NCBI GenBank assembly: GCA_031285295.1 | Contig: JAITWK010000038.1 | Coordinates: forward strand, 86,235-150,234 | DNA from: Deltaproteobacteria bacterium | Lineage (GTDB): Bacteria; Desulfobacterota; Desulfovibrionia; Desulfovibrionales; Desulfovibrionaceae | Length of the DNA stretch: 64,000 bases | Direction of reading: 5' to 3' | In this document: positions 24,153 to 33,842 of the stretch, piece by piece | How the letters are laid out: each line of letters starts with the position of its first letter | How positions within the stretch are numbered: position 1 is the first letter of the stretch | Position numbers and translations under genes: made by a program | Notes under the pieces: model-generated | Databases searched by the model: none | Seen by the model: the letters and a program-made list of their open reading frames with translations, nothing else | Told to the model about the DNA's origin: nothing

Positions 24153-25790
24153 TTATTTGCAAACAGCCTCTACACCGCCCGGTTCACCCACAGCCGGGGC
24201 CAGCCGCTCAATCACCGCGCCCAGACGCAGCATTGCGGCCTCGTCAAAGGCGCGGCCCATCACTTGCAGGCTAACCGGCAGCTTGCTCTCGCGCCCAAGG
24301 CCCACGGGCAGGGCCAATCCGGGCAGCCCGACCAAATTCAGGCCTATGGTAAGCAGATCCATCTTGTAAGCCATAAGCGGATCTCCAGCCAAAGCGCCCT
24401 GCTTGCAGGCCGTGGCCGCTGAAGTGGGAGCCAGCAGCAGATCGCAAGTGCCGGAGGCGGCAGAAGCGCCAGCCACAGCGGAACCGAGCGCCTTTTCAAA
24501 ATCCTGAACCAGCAGGCGGCGCACCTGCGCGGCCTTGCGGTAATAGGTTTCGTAGCAACCGGACGAGAGCATGTACGTGCCAAGCACGATCCGGCGCTGC
24601 ACTTCCGGCCCGAAGCCCTGCGAACGCGAAGCAATATAAAGCTCCTGCAAATCGTCAAAAGCCGCTGAAGAATCGGATGGAATGCCCCGGCGTCCAAAGC
24701 GCACGCCGTCAAAACGGGCCAGGTTGGTGCTGGCTTCCGCCGTGGACATAACCTGATAGGCGGCCAGGGCGTACTTTTGGTGCGGCAGCGACACCGGCAG
24801 CAAAATCGCGCCAAAACCTTCCAGTTTGTTCAGAATATCGCGGCAGGCCGCTTCCACTTCCGCACTGACTCCGGATTCCCAAAACTCAACCGGCAGGCCG
24901 ATTTTCAGCCCTTTCAGCAGTTCGCCCGGCTCCCTTGAAGCACCGATCAACGCCTGGGCGACAAAATCCTGGCCGGGCAAGTTGTCCGGGAAGAGATCCA
25001 GCCGGGCGCTGGTGGCATCCTTGGCGTCCGGCCCGGCAATGACCGCGAGAAGTCTGGCGCAATCCTCCACCGTGCGGGTCAGCGGGCCAACCTGATCGAA
25101 AGAAGTGCCAAAAGCCGCCACCCCGTAGCGCGAAACCCGCCCGTAGGAGGGCTTTAGCCCAACACAGCCGCAAAAACCGGCTGGCTGTCGTATGGAACCG
25201 CCGGTATCGCTGCCCAGCGCGGCGTAGCATTGCCGCGCGGCCACCGCCGCAGCGGAGCCGCCGCTGGAACCTCCGGGTACCCGATCCAAATCCCAGGGGT
25301 TGTGGGTCCGGCCAAAGGCGGAGTTTTCCGTACCGGCCCCCATGGCGAACTCATCCAGATTATGCTTGGCCGTGATCACCGCCCCGGCTGCCAGCAGGCG
25401 ATCGCTCACCTCGGCATTGTAGCAGGGCTGAAAATTTTCCATAAAGCGCGAGGCACAGGTCTGGCGGCTCCCCTTCAGGCTGATATTGTCCTTCAGCCCA
25501 ATCGGCACGCCCCACAAGGATTGCGCGATTTCCCCAACTGGCACAACCGGCGTGGAGCCAGCGTTGCCGCAACCGGACGATGGAGCTGGGCAAGGCGGCC
25601 CGGCGGCGTCCAGCTCACGCGCTCTGGCCAAAGCCTGTTCGGCCAGCACGCTGATGCAGGCATTAAGTTTGGGTTCAGTTGCCACGGTACGGTCCAGGCA
25701 GGCGCTAACCACTTCCTCGACTTTATATTCTTTGGCTTGCAAGCCTTTGGCGACTTCAGACAAGCTTAATTGTAAAAGAGCGGACATCAT
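24153..25790 (-). CDS. gatA: aspartyl/glutamyl-tRNA amidotransferase subunit A
   Basis: The amidase subunit that releases ammonia from glutamine for converting misacylated Glu-tRNA(Gln) or Asp-tRNA(Asn). The Ser-cisSer-Lys triad is visible: Lys in GLKDNISLKG and the serines in PGGSSGGSAAAVAA. At 545 residues it is about 55 longer than usual; an insertion rich in Pro, Gly, Ser and Cys (about residues 42-62) before the first catalytic block accounts for part of this. Third gene of gatB-gatC-gatA. Confidence 0.95.
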   Translation of the reverse strand: MMSALLQLSLSEVAKGLQAKEYKVEEVVSACLDRTVATEPKLNACISVLAEQALARARELDAAGPPCPAPSSGCGNAGSTPVVPVGEIAQSLWGVPIGLKDNISLKGSRQTCASRFMENFQPCYNAEVSDRLLAAGAVITAKHNLDEFAMGAGTENSAFGRTHNPWDLDRVPGGSSGGSAAAVAARQCYAALGSDTGGSIRQPAGFCGCVGLKPSYGRVSRYGVAAFGTSFDQVGPLTRTVEDCARLLAVIAGPDAKDATSARLDLFPDNLPGQDFVAQALIGASREPGELLKGLKIGLPVEFWESGVSAEVEAACRDILNKLEGFGAILLPVSLPHQKYALAAYQVMSTAEASTNLARFDGVRFGRRGIPSDSSAAFDDLQELYIASRSQGFGPEVQRRIVLGTYMLSSGCYETYYRKAAQVRRLLVQDFEKALGSAVAGASAASGTCDLLLAPTSAATACKQGALAGDPLMAYKMDLLTIGLNLVGLPGLALPVGLGRESKLPVSLQVMGRAFDEAAMLRLGAVIERLAPAVGEPGGVEAVCK

Positions 25791-25804
25791 GCTTTCCTAT
25801 TGTT

Positions 25805-26113
25805 CTAAATGACCTTGGGTACGACAAAAAAGCCGTCAGCCTGTTCCGGGGCGTTACGCAAAATTTCCTCGCGCGTGTATTCCTGCACGATCACGTCAGG
25901 CCGGGACTGCGCCGTCAGTTGCAGGGGCGAATACAGAGGCTCCACCCCGACGGTATCGGCTTCTTCAAGAATATCTATGTAACCGACGATGCGCTGCATC
26001 TGTTCAACAAAAGCCTCAACCTGATTTTCGGAAGCGCCGAATTTGGTTCCGGCCTCCAAATCCAGGCGGGCCAAACGGCTAATGCGCAATATGCTTTCCT
26101 TGCTGATAGGCAT
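25805..26113 (-). CDS. gatC: aspartyl/glutamyl-tRNA amidotransferase subunit C
   Basis: 102 residues; a small wrapping subunit that stabilises GatA against GatB. It shows the family features ISRLARLDLE near the N-terminus and EQMQRIVGYIDILEEADT in the middle. It lies 10 bases after gatB and 14 before gatA. Confidence 0.95.
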   Translation of the reverse strand: MPISKESILRISRLARLDLEAGTKFGASENQVEAFVEQMQRIVGYIDILEEADTVGVEPLYSPLQLTAQSRPDVIVQEYTREEILRNAPEQADGFFVVPKVI

Positions 26114-26123
26114 ATTTTTATCC

Positions 26124-27596
26124 TTATTGTAAATGCTTTTTCAATAGCTCATTAATGAGGGCCGGATTGCCCGCCCCCTTGGTCCGGCGCATGACCTGCC
26201 CCACAAAGAAGGAAAGCAGCTTGCTTTTACCTCCCCGGTAGGCGGCGGCTTCCTCCGGATTGGCCGCGATAGCTTCCAGCACGGCCCCTTCCAGGGCGGA
26301 ACTGTCAGAAACCTGAAGCAGCCCGCGCTGCTCGGCCAGCTTTTCCAGAGCCTCGCCGCTATCCAGCAGATCGGCAAAAAGCTCGTGCGCCACTTTGAGG
26401 CTGACCTTGCCGCTCTCAATCACGGCGGCGGTATGCGCCAGTCGCTCGGCTGTAAACACTGGCGCGACCGGCTCGCCCTGTCCGGCATGCCCGGCCTTGC
26501 CTGTAACTTCCGCTATCCCAAGCCCTCGCCGGTTGCATTCGGGCAAAAGCTCGCCCAAAATCAGGCCAGCCAGGCGCTTGGGCGAATTTTGCAGGGCCAG
26601 GGCTGCCTCGAAATAGTCCCCCAATTCGGCGGAAGCGGCCAGAATTGCCACTTCTTCCTGATGCAGGCCAAGGTCATCCAGATAGCGTTTAGCCCGCGCT
26701 TCCGGCTGCTCCGGCATGGCTGCGGCTACAGCTTCGACAAACTCCCGGCTGATGCGCACAGCCGGAAGATCCGGATTGGGGAAATAGCGATAATCCGTGG
26801 CTTCCTCTTTGGAACGCAAGGCACGGGTAATGCCATTTTCCGGATCAAACTGGCGGGTTTCCTGCACCAATACGCCGCCTGCTTCCAGAACTTCCCGATG
26901 CCGCTCGGCTTCACACTCGGCGGCGTCTTCAATATTATTAAAGGAGTTGAGATTCTTGAGCTCGGTGCGGGTGCCGTAAGCCTCGCTCCCGGACGGGCGC
27001 AACGAGACGTTAACGTCGCAACGCATGCCGCCCTCTTCCATATTGGCGTCGGTAACGCCCATATAAACCAGCAAATAACGCAAGCGCCGCATAAACTCGG
27101 CGGCCTGAGCCGGAGAGCGGAAGTCCGGCTCGGTAACAATTTCAATCAGGGGCGTACCGGCCCGGTTCAAATCCACCAGCGTTTCGCCGTTACCCGCATG
27201 GACGCACTTGCCGGCGTCATCTTCCAGATGAATACGGTTGATGCGTATACCCTCAAAGCTGCCCGCTGCACATATGGGCGGCTCAAGCTGCGAAGTTTGG
27301 AAGCCGGCAGGCAGATCCGGATAAAAATAGCTTTTACGCGCAAAAACGGATTCCAGATTGATACGGCAATTCAAAGCCAGACCAGCCCGCACCGCCAATT
27401 CTACGGCCCTGGCGTTAAGCACCGGCAACGCGCCGGGCATTCCGGCGCAACCAGGGCAAACATGGGCGTTCGGCTCAGCGCCAAACTTGTTCGGGCAGGA
27501 GCAGAAAAGCTTGGTTTCGGTCTTGAGTTGCACATGCACCTCCAGCCCGATAACTGTTTCCCATTTTTTTGTTATTCTCATCGCATCGTTACTCAC
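26124..27596 (-). CDS. gatB: aspartyl/glutamyl-tRNA amidotransferase subunit B
   Basis: 490 residues; the kinase-like subunit that activates the misacylated tRNA and transfers ammonia. WETVIGLEVHVQL, the zinc cysteines in KLFCSCPNKFG and HVCPGCAGMPG, and the C-terminal tail domain ending in LINELLKKHL are all present. The start is GTG 27596 with GGAG six bases upstream; an ATG at 27581 is possible. First gene of the operon. Confidence 0.95.
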   Translation of the reverse strand: MSNDAMRITKKWETVIGLEVHVQLKTETKLFCSCPNKFGAEPNAHVCPGCAGMPGALPVLNARAVELAVRAGLALNCRINLESVFARKSYFYPDLPAGFQTSQLEPPICAAGSFEGIRINRIHLEDDAGKCVHAGNGETLVDLNRAGTPLIEIVTEPDFRSPAQAAEFMRRLRYLLVYMGVTDANMEEGGMRCDVNVSLRPSGSEAYGTRTELKNLNSFNNIEDAAECEAERHREVLEAGGVLVQETRQFDPENGITRALRSKEEATDYRYFPNPDLPAVRISREFVEAVAAAMPEQPEARAKRYLDDLGLHQEEVAILAASAELGDYFEAALALQNSPKRLAGLILGELLPECNRRGLGIAEVTGKAGHAGQGEPVAPVFTAERLAHTAAVIESGKVSLKVAHELFADLLDSGEALEKLAEQRGLLQVSDSSALEGAVLEAIAANPEEAAAYRGGKSKLLSFFVGQVMRRTKGAGNPALINELLKKHLQ

Positions 27597-27771
27597 AAGG
27601 CGCTCCAGGACGGTTAATAAACCGAAATTTAATATAAAATTTAATACCTAAAAATTACAGCTAGTTATAATTTGGATCTTGCTCTTTTCATTTGCTGAAA
27701 AAATGTTAATTATTCTATGCGATTTTAAAACAAAGTATCACTGAACATTCCAGCCCAGGAGGCTTCAATAT

Positions 27772-29604
27772 ATGTGCGGCATCATCGCCTACGCGGGGCA
27801 TCAACCCGCCACCCCCATCGTGCTTCAGGGGCTGCGCCGCCTGGAATATCGCGGCTATGACTCCGCCGGACTCGCTTTCATCCAGCAGGGCATTATACAC
27901 AGCATTAAAGCGTCTGGAAAGCTCGACGCTCTGGTAGACAAAACTTCGGTCAGCTCCAACCCGCTGCTGGCCACCTGCGGCATGGGGCATACCCGCTGGG
28001 CCACGCACGGCGTTCCCAACGAAATCAACGCGCACCCGCATCTTTCCAATGATGGCGCTTTTGCCCTGGTACACAACGGCATCATTGAAAATTACCGCGA
28101 ACTCAAAGACGAGCTGATCGCCAAAGGCTATGTTTTTTACAGCGAAACCGACACCGAGGTACTGATCAACCTTATCGCGGAATGCCGCAAAAGCACGCCG
28201 GACAACCTGAGAGCCTTTCAGGCGGCGGTAAAGCGGGCGCAAGGGGCCTTTGCCCTGGTGCTGCTTTGCCGCGACGAGCCGGAAACCATTTACGCCACGC
28301 GCAAATCGGCCCCGTTGCTGGCCGGAATCGGCGCGGGTGAAAATTTCGTCGCCTCGGACGTCACGGCCTTTCTTGCCAGCACACGCCGCGTCATCTTTCT
28401 TGATGAAGGCGATATTATTCGCATAACCCCGAACAGTTATCAAGTGCTCAGCCTGGAGGACCTCCGCCCGCTGGAAAAGAAAATCCATCAAATTGAATGG
28501 GATATCCAGTCGGCTCAGAAAGGCGGCTTCAAGCATTTTATGCTCAAGGAAATTTGCGAGCAACCCCAGGTTTTGCGCAGCGCTCTGGCCGGACGGGTGG
28601 ATCTTGAAGCCGGACGGGTCAGGCTGCCGGAACTTGAGGGGCTTGCCCGCCCTTCCCGCCTGCGCATCGTGGCCTGCGGTACCTCTTACAACGCCGGGCT
28701 TTGGGCTTCATCTCTGCTGGAGGAATGGGGGCGTATTCCCTGTGTGGTGGAGATCGCCTCGGAATTTCGCTACCGCAAACCTATTCTGGGCCGGGACGAG
28801 CTGGTAATCCTGATCAGCCAGTCCGGTGAAACAGCCGATACCCTGGCCGCCATGCAGGTAGCCAGAGAGTGCGGCTGCGCAACGCTGGGGCTGTGCAACG
28901 TAATCGGCTCCTCGCTGGCCCGTGAGGTGGATCGGGTTATCTACACTCAGGCCGGGCCGGAAATCAGCGTGGCCTCCACCAAAGCCCTGTGCAGTCAGAT
29001 GGCTCTGCTCACCCTGCTGGCTCTGTATTGGGGGCAGGAAGCAGGCGCTCTTGAAGGCGACCGCCTGAAAAAGCTGCTGGCCGATTTCAGCGCTGTGGCC
29101 GATACTCTGGAAAAGCACCTGCCCAAATTGCGCGTGGATGTAGAGCTGTTCTCGCTGCGCGTGGCCGCGGCGCGTAACGTTTTCTTCCTTGGACGCGGGC
29201 GCAATTACGCCTTGGCTCTGGAAGGTGCGCTCAAGCTCAAGGAACTTTCGTACATTCACGCCGAAGCATACGCCGCCGGTGAAATGAAGCACGGCCCGAT
29301 CGCCCTGATTGATCCGGAATTTCTCACCATCGCCATTGCGCCGCATGATGAACTTTTTCCCAAAACCTTCTCCAACATTGAGGAAATCGCGGCGCGTAGC
29401 GGCCCGATTCTGGCCATTACCGAGAACGGCGGTGATAAGCACCTGCGCGGCGAAATAAAGTGGGATATTCCGCCCCTGGCCGATCCTTTTACCAGCTTCG
29501 CCATTTTGCCCATGTTGCAGCTTTTGAGCTACGAAGCGGCCAGCTATTTGGGCAAGGACGTTGATCAGCCAAGAAATCTCGCAAAAAGCGTTACTGTAGA
29601 GTAA
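27772..29604 (+). CDS. glmS: glutamine-fructose-6-phosphate aminotransferase (isomerizing)
   Basis: 610 residues; makes glucosamine-6-phosphate for peptidoglycan and lipopolysaccharide. The N-terminal glutaminase begins MCGIIAYAG with the nucleophile Cys2, and has GHTRWATHG and HNGIIENY. Two SIS domains follow (about 290-600) with ISQSGETADT and the C-terminal KSVTVE. Divergent from gatB. No glmS ribozyme was recognised in the 175 bases upstream. Confidence 0.97.
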   Translation: MCGIIAYAGHQPATPIVLQGLRRLEYRGYDSAGLAFIQQGIIHSIKASGKLDALVDKTSVSSNPLLATCGMGHTRWATHGVPNEINAHPHLSNDGAFALVHNGIIENYRELKDELIAKGYVFYSETDTEVLINLIAECRKSTPDNLRAFQAAVKRAQGAFALVLLCRDEPETIYATRKSAPLLAGIGAGENFVASDVTAFLASTRRVIFLDEGDIIRITPNSYQVLSLEDLRPLEKKIHQIEWDIQSAQKGGFKHFMLKEICEQPQVLRSALAGRVDLEAGRVRLPELEGLARPSRLRIVACGTSYNAGLWASSLLEEWGRIPCVVEIASEFRYRKPILGRDELVILISQSGETADTLAAMQVARECGCATLGLCNVIGSSLAREVDRVIYTQAGPEISVASTKALCSQMALLTLLALYWGQEAGALEGDRLKKLLADFSAVADTLEKHLPKLRVDVELFSLRVAAARNVFFLGRGRNYALALEGALKLKELSYIHAEAYAAGEMKHGPIALIDPEFLTIAIAPHDELFPKTFSNIEEIAARSGPILAITENGGDKHLRGEIKWDIPPLADPFTSFAILPMLQLLSYEAASYLGKDVDQPRNLAKSVTVE

Positions 29605-29628
29605 TATAAAATCAATTAAGGATATAAT

Positions 29629-30882
29629 ATGCAGACAGTCATCGTCATTGATTACGGTTCAGAAGTTACCCAGCTTATCGCCCGCCGCGTGCGCGAGGCC
29701 GGAGTCTATTCCGAAATATTGCCCTGCACGGCCTCGCTGGACAAGGTGAAGCAGGCCGCGCCCGCAGCCATCATCCTGCCCGAGGCCCCGGCTGGTCAGG
29801 ACAATGCGCTGGGCCAGCCGCTGCAAGCGGGGCTGCCGGATCTGGGTTTGCCTATACTAAAAATACAGGGCGGCGAATGCGACGAACAGGTTATCCGCGA
29901 CTTCCTGTTCAAAACCGCCGCTCTTGCCGCTGACTGGAGCATGGCCGCTTTTATTGACCGCGCCGTGGAAAGCATGAAAAAGCAGATCGGCGACAAAAAA
30001 GTGGTCTGCGCCCTCTCCGGCGGCGTGGATTCCACAGTTACCGCCGTGCTGTTGAACAAGGCCATCGGCAAAAACCTGTACTGCATTTTTGTGGATACCG
30101 GCCTGATGCGGCATAACGAGGCGGCCTGGGTTACCAGCATGCTCAGCGAAGGCTTTGGCCTGAACCTGAAAGGAATCGACGCCTCCGATCTCTTCCTTGG
30201 CCGCCTCAAGGGCGTGACCGATCCGGAAGAGAAGCGCAAAATTATCGGACACGCCTTTATCGAAGTTTTTGATGAAGCGGCCAAAAGCCTTGGTCAGGTT
30301 GACTTTCTGGCTCAGGGCACCATCTACCCGGATGTGATCGAATCCATATCCGTCACCGGCAAGGTGGTGAAAAGCCACCACAACGTGGGCGGGCTGCCGG
30401 ATCATATGAAAATGTCCCTGGTGGAACCCTTGCGCGAACTGTTCAAGGATGAAGTACGTGCCGTTGGCCGCGAACTCGGCCTGCCGGACGAGTTTGTTTG
30501 GCGTCACCCCTTCCCCGGCCCCGGTCTGGCCGTGCGCGTTTTGGGCGAAGTCACCAAGGATCGCCTGGATGTGCTGCGTCAGGCGGATCTGATTGTGACG
30601 GAAGAAATGCGCGCTTCCGGCTGGTATGGCAAAGTCTGGCAAAGCTTCCCGGTTCTGCTGCCCCTCAGGACTGTGGGCATGAAGAACGGCGGGCGCAGCT
30701 ACGAGCATGTAATCGCCCTGCGCGTGGTGGAAAGCGTGGACGCCATGACCGCCATCTGGACAGAACTGCCCGGTAGCCTGCTGCGCCGTATCTCCAGCCG
30801 AATTTGCAGCGAAGTGCAGGGTGTAAACCGGGTGGTTTATGACATCTCTTCCAAGCCCCCGGCGACCATTGAGTGGGAATAA
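29629..30882 (+). CDS. guaA: GMP synthase with a truncated glutaminase domain
   Basis: Converts XMP to GMP. The ATP pyrophosphatase and dimerisation domains are complete, with CALSGGVDS (about 127-135) and a normal C-terminus ([11 protein letters not shown]). The glutaminase domain is cut to about 95 residues: the start matches family sequence ([18 protein letters not shown]), but after LGLPIL the frame passes to [18 protein letters not shown]. The GICYG nucleophile and the HPE triad residues are therefore missing. Length is 417 against about 515, with no frameshift. It would need free ammonia or a separate glutaminase. Confidence 0.93.
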   Translation: MQTVIVIDYGSEVTQLIARRVREAGVYSEILPCTASLDKVKQAAPAAIILPEAPAGQDNALGQPLQAGLPDLGLPILKIQGGECDEQVIRDFLFKTAALAADWSMAAFIDRAVESMKKQIGDKKVVCALSGGVDSTVTAVLLNKAIGKNLYCIFVDTGLMRHNEAAWVTSMLSEGFGLNLKGIDASDLFLGRLKGVTDPEEKRKIIGHAFIEVFDEAAKSLGQVDFLAQGTIYPDVIESISVTGKVVKSHHNVGGLPDHMKMSLVEPLRELFKDEVRAVGRELGLPDEFVWRHPFPGPGLAVRVLGEVTKDRLDVLRQADLIVTEEMRASGWYGKVWQSFPVLLPLRTVGMKNGGRSYEHVIALRVVESVDAMTAIWTELPGSLLRRISSRICSEVQGVNRVVYDISSKPPATIEWE

Positions 30883-30884
30883 AT

Positions 30885-31313
30885 ATGAACAGGCAGGACA
30901 ATACTCCACGCTGGCTGTATCGCTTCAATAATTACAAGCGGGCTTTCGGCCTGCTGCGTGAGGCAATGGAATCGGAAAAAGCCTTGACGCAGCTGGAAAA
31001 AGAAGGTTGCATCCAGCGTTTTGAGTATGCCTTTGAACTGGCCTGGAAGGTAATGAAGGATTATCTGGAAAGCGAAGGGCTGGTCATAGCCCCGCTGACC
31101 CCGGCAAATGTTATCCGCATGGCCTTTGAGGCGCGAATTATTGCCGATGGGCAGGTCTGGATGGATGCTCTGGATGCCCGTAACAAAATGTCCCACACCT
31201 ATGATCTGACAATGTTTGAAAATACGATAGCGGACATACGTTCAAGCTATCTGGCGGTCATGGAGGGAGCATATATGTTCTTTCTGGAAAAAGCGGCGGA
31301 ACATGAACTTTGA
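30885..31313 (+). CDS. hepT: HepT-like HEPN toxin (NTase substrate-binding family)
   Basis: 142 residues of the HI0074/HepT helical family. The canonical HepT motif R-x4-H-x-Y is exact in DARNKMSHTYD (about residues 103-108). The start is ATG 30885, two bases after the guaA stop. It overlaps the MntA-like gene by 11 bases. In characterised pairs, HepT is an RNase toxin silenced by AMPylation by MntA. The location right behind guaA implies co-transcription. Confidence 0.85.
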   Translation: MNRQDNTPRWLYRFNNYKRAFGLLREAMESEKALTQLEKEGCIQRFEYAFELAWKVMKDYLESEGLVIAPLTPANVIRMAFEARIIADGQVWMDALDARNKMSHTYDLTMFENTIADIRSSYLAVMEGAYMFFLEKAAEHEL

Positions 31314-31626
31314 TCATGGACTTACCCAGCGGCAGCTTGACTGCCTGCGTGGCATCCTTGCTCCATTTGCCGCCGAGATCGAGCGCGTAGCGGTCTTTGG
31401 CTCACGCGCTTCCGGCAAATACCGCCCGGATTCCGATATTGATCTTGCGCTCTATGGTCCGGTGGAAGAAAAAACGGTGGATCGCCTGCGGACATTGTTC
31501 ATGGATAGCCCCCTGCCGCTGAAAGTGGACATCCAGGCTTATGCGCGGATTAATAGCACCCCTTTGCTCCATCACATTGATGCAGCGGGCAAAACGCTGT
31601 TCACGCATGATGATTTGCTGCGTTAA
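31303..31626 (+). CDS. mntA: MntA-like nucleotidyltransferase antitoxin
   Basis: 107 residues of the minimal nucleotidyltransferase (HI0073) family. The motif G-S-x10-D-x-D is exact in FGSRASGKYRPDSDIDLALY (about residues 31-50). It probably AMPylates and neutralises the HepT partner. Followed by a hairpin terminator. Confidence 0.85.
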   Translation: MNFDHGLTQRQLDCLRGILAPFAAEIERVAVFGSRASGKYRPDSDIDLALYGPVEEKTVDRLRTLFMDSPLPLKVDIQAYARINSTPLLHHIDAAGKTLFTHDDLLR

Positions 31627-31651
31627 AACATAAACGGCAACAAAAAGACAT

Positions 31652-31681
31652 AGGGAAGCGCTTAATCAGTGCTTCCCTTTA
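31652..31681 (+). terminator. intrinsic terminator after mntA
   Basis: AGGGAAGC and GCTTCCCT arms (one further G-T pair closes the stem) followed by TTTAATTT. It shares the GGGAAGC / GCTTCCC stem with hairpins at 32923-32940 and 40994-41018. Confidence 0.8.
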
Positions 31682-31770
31682 ATTTGACCTTGCTTTATAA
31701 TACAAAGCATCCAGATTGATTATTTTCAGGAATTTTTCCATAAAAAATTGCCAGCAAGGCGAGGTAGAGT

Positions 31771-32889
31771 ATGGCCAGCGAAAAATTTACGTGCGAAAAT
31801 TGCGGATTTGAGGAAGAGCTTAGCGCCGCCCAGATTGACGAGCGCAAGACCCTTGGCCTTTACGCAACCTGTAGCAAATGCGGCGGTGGTATGACTGAGG
31901 CCAGCACAGCGGCCAAGGGCAAAAAAACCACAGGCAAAGCCAAACCGGCCGAAGCGGACGTAACTGCGGAAGCTGGTGAAACCGGCCAGACTGCCGAAGG
32001 TGAAAAAAGCAAGGGCGACGCGGCCATGGATAGCGCCAAGCAGGCCGCTGAAGCGGCCAGGGCCAAACTGAAGGAAGCTTTTTCCGCCGGGCGCAAAGAC
32101 CCGATTTTTATCGCCAACCTGATCGATACTGGCCTGAAAAAGGTCACTTCCCTGCTTTGCCCGGACTGCTTTGACAAAAACGCCTCCCGCGCCATCACGC
32201 TGGGACATTATGCCATACTGCTGCTGGCCTTGCTCTGCCCGATTATGGGCCTGATCATCGGCATCCGCACCAATATCTCGCAGATCATACTGAGCGGATT
32301 CGGCGGCGCTGTGTTGCTGCTTTTCGCCCAATATCTGGCTGTAAAAAGTTTCAGCCTCTTTGACGGCATTATCGCCAATCACCAAACCAGACTGTCCGGC
32401 CCGGCCCTGGTGGAAATTGTCGCCACTCTCAACATTCTCGCCGCGATTGGCGGCATTATCATGATTGTCACCGGCATAATGGACGGCTTTGCAACCTCAA
32501 TGATTGCCGGCGGCGTGCTGTGCCTGCTTTTCGGTTATCTCTCCGCCGTATTGCTCATGCAAGCCGACAAGCAACTCAATGTCGAATATGACCCGGAAAC
32601 CTCCCTGGGCGAACAATTTATAGGCATTATCAGTGTGAGCGTCAAAACTGCGGTCAGGCTCATGCCGTTCATTTTCGGCCTTGGCCTCGCGGTGGTTACC
32701 GTTTTGTGCATACCGGCAGCGATAACCTTCCTGATCAAGGGCAGCGGTCAAGGCATGGCCGAACTTATGGGCCTGTTCAGCGCCGCTGTGACACTCGCTT
32801 TCTGGCCCATCATGTTCTACATGCTGCTGATGCTGGTTTACCTGTTCATTGACCTGCTGAAAGCCATACTTAGCCTGGCCAAAAAATAA
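31771..32889 (+). CDS. zinc-ribbon membrane protein, unknown function
   Basis: 372 residues. The N-terminus has a zinc ribbon (CENCG at about 8-12 and CSKCGGG at about 35-41), then an Ala/Lys/Glu-rich linker (45-105), a further LLCPDC, and five or six membrane segments from about residue 145 to the end. No family recognised. Transcribed alone, flanked by terminators on both sides. Confidence 0.65.
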   Translation: MASEKFTCENCGFEEELSAAQIDERKTLGLYATCSKCGGGMTEASTAAKGKKTTGKAKPAEADVTAEAGETGQTAEGEKSKGDAAMDSAKQAAEAARAKLKEAFSAGRKDPIFIANLIDTGLKKVTSLLCPDCFDKNASRAITLGHYAILLLALLCPIMGLIIGIRTNISQIILSGFGGAVLLLFAQYLAVKSFSLFDGIIANHQTRLSGPALVEIVATLNILAAIGGIIMIVTGIMDGFATSMIAGGVLCLLFGYLSAVLLMQADKQLNVEYDPETSLGEQFIGIISVSVKTAVRLMPFIFGLGLAVVTVLCIPAAITFLIKGSGQGMAELMGLFSAAVTLAFWPIMFYMLLMLVYLFIDLLKAILSLAKK

Positions 32890-32916
32890 CGTCGGACTAA
32901 GAAACTGTTTCAAAGT

Positions 32917-32946
32917 AAAAAAGGGAGGCGAAAGCTTCCCTTTTTT
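32917..32946 (+). terminator. intrinsic terminator
   Basis: GGGAGGC and GCTTCCC arms (one G-T pair) with a 4-base loop, flanked by A-run and T-run, so active both ways between convergent genes 31771-32889 and 32982-33629. Confidence 0.8.
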
Positions 32947-32981
32947 ATGGCGTATATATTTCTTGTTAATGCATGACTAAA

Positions 32982-33629
32982 TCAAACCTGATTTTCCAAC
33001 TTTTCTAAAAAAACACATAGGCTACGCCCGCAGTAGAACACTCGATCCGCGCGGGCCAGCAGTTCCGGAACCGGGCGGTGCACTCCGGCAAAAGCCAGCC
33101 CCAGATCCGCCTCCCGAAACATGGAAACATCACTCACGCTTTCACCTATGGCTACCAGCGGGCGGCCCAGGGTGCGCAATTCGCGCAGGGCTTCGCCTTT
33201 ATCCAGCACCGAGGCCAGTTCAAGGGCATTTGGCGCAGCGGTATCGTTTTCATCACCCGCCGGGCGGGAAACGGAACAGCGCACCATGCAGCCCAAAGGC
33301 TCCACCAACGGCTGAATCCAGCGATCCAGATTGCCGGTGACAATGACGCAATCTTCCGGCCTGCGGCGTATAAAAGCCTCTATGTCTCCGTCCAGGCCGA
33401 TAGCGCGTACCTCCTCATGGATAACGCGCAGCGGAAGACGGCGCAACATCGAGAAGCGCTTGCGAAAAGACGTTTCAAAGGGAATTTCACCGGACAGGGT
33501 TTTGGCCGTGAGAATGGATATTTCCCGCTCCATGCCAAGGCGGGCGGCCAGGCGGGGCAGCATTTCCTCGCGGGTAATCGTACCGTCCAGGTCAAAGGCG
33601 AAAAGTGGGCGCTTCTTCTCTTGGATCAT
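32982..33629 (-). CDS. HAD-superfamily (PSP-like) phosphatase
   Basis: 215 residues with HAD motif I in FAFDLDGTITREE, motif II in CVIVTGNLD, and motif IV in AIGESVSDVSMFREADLGLA. The small alpha-helical cap between motifs I and II is of the phosphoserine-phosphatase (IB) type. Substrate unknown. Convergent with the zinc-ribbon gene. Confidence 0.85.
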   Translation of the reverse strand: MIQEKKRPLFAFDLDGTITREEMLPRLAARLGMEREISILTAKTLSGEIPFETSFRKRFSMLRRLPLRVIHEEVRAIGLDGDIEAFIRRRPEDCVIVTGNLDRWIQPLVEPLGCMVRCSVSRPAGDENDTAAPNALELASVLDKGEALRELRTLGRPLVAIGESVSDVSMFREADLGLAFAGVHRPVPELLARADRVFYCGRSLCVFLEKLENQV

Positions 33630-33734
33630 GGCTATCCTTGATTAATGTGGGCCTTGTTACCCGATTTCGGCCTGAAAGTATATTTGCAAAACGGCTTCGC
33701 GTTTTGCCATTTACGCCAACAAAGGCTGTCTGGT

Positions 33735-33751
33735 CTGGCACGGTTCGTGCT
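33735..33751 (+). promoter_or_regulatory. sigma-54 promoter of flgE
   Basis: CTGGCACGGTTCGTGCT: GG and GC are separated by exactly ten bases and CTGGCACG matches the -24 consensus. It lies 92 bases ahead of the flgE start. Confidence 0.75.
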
Positions 33752-33842
33752 TTTAGTTTGGCAGAGGAATTTTTTTCCGCCAAGAGCATTTTAGCTTTGC
33801 AGTTATTCCTAAAAACGCTCTGGCCCTCCAAGGAGTTTTGCC

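Noticed and set aside
26385..27617. 410-codon frame opposite gatB
   Set aside because: Shadow of the GatB codon pattern; composition rich in His, Gln and Gly without domain logic.
27597..27771. glmS ribozyme
   Set aside because: The leader is only 175 bases and AT-rich with no recognisable ribozyme core; also the ribozyme is mainly found in Gram-positive bacteria.
27715..28563. 282-codon frame opposite glmS
   Set aside because: Antisense to a perfectly conserved enzyme, low-quality protein composition.
29857..30909. 350-codon frame opposite guaA
   Set aside because: Antisense shadow; no ribosome site and no similarity to known proteins.
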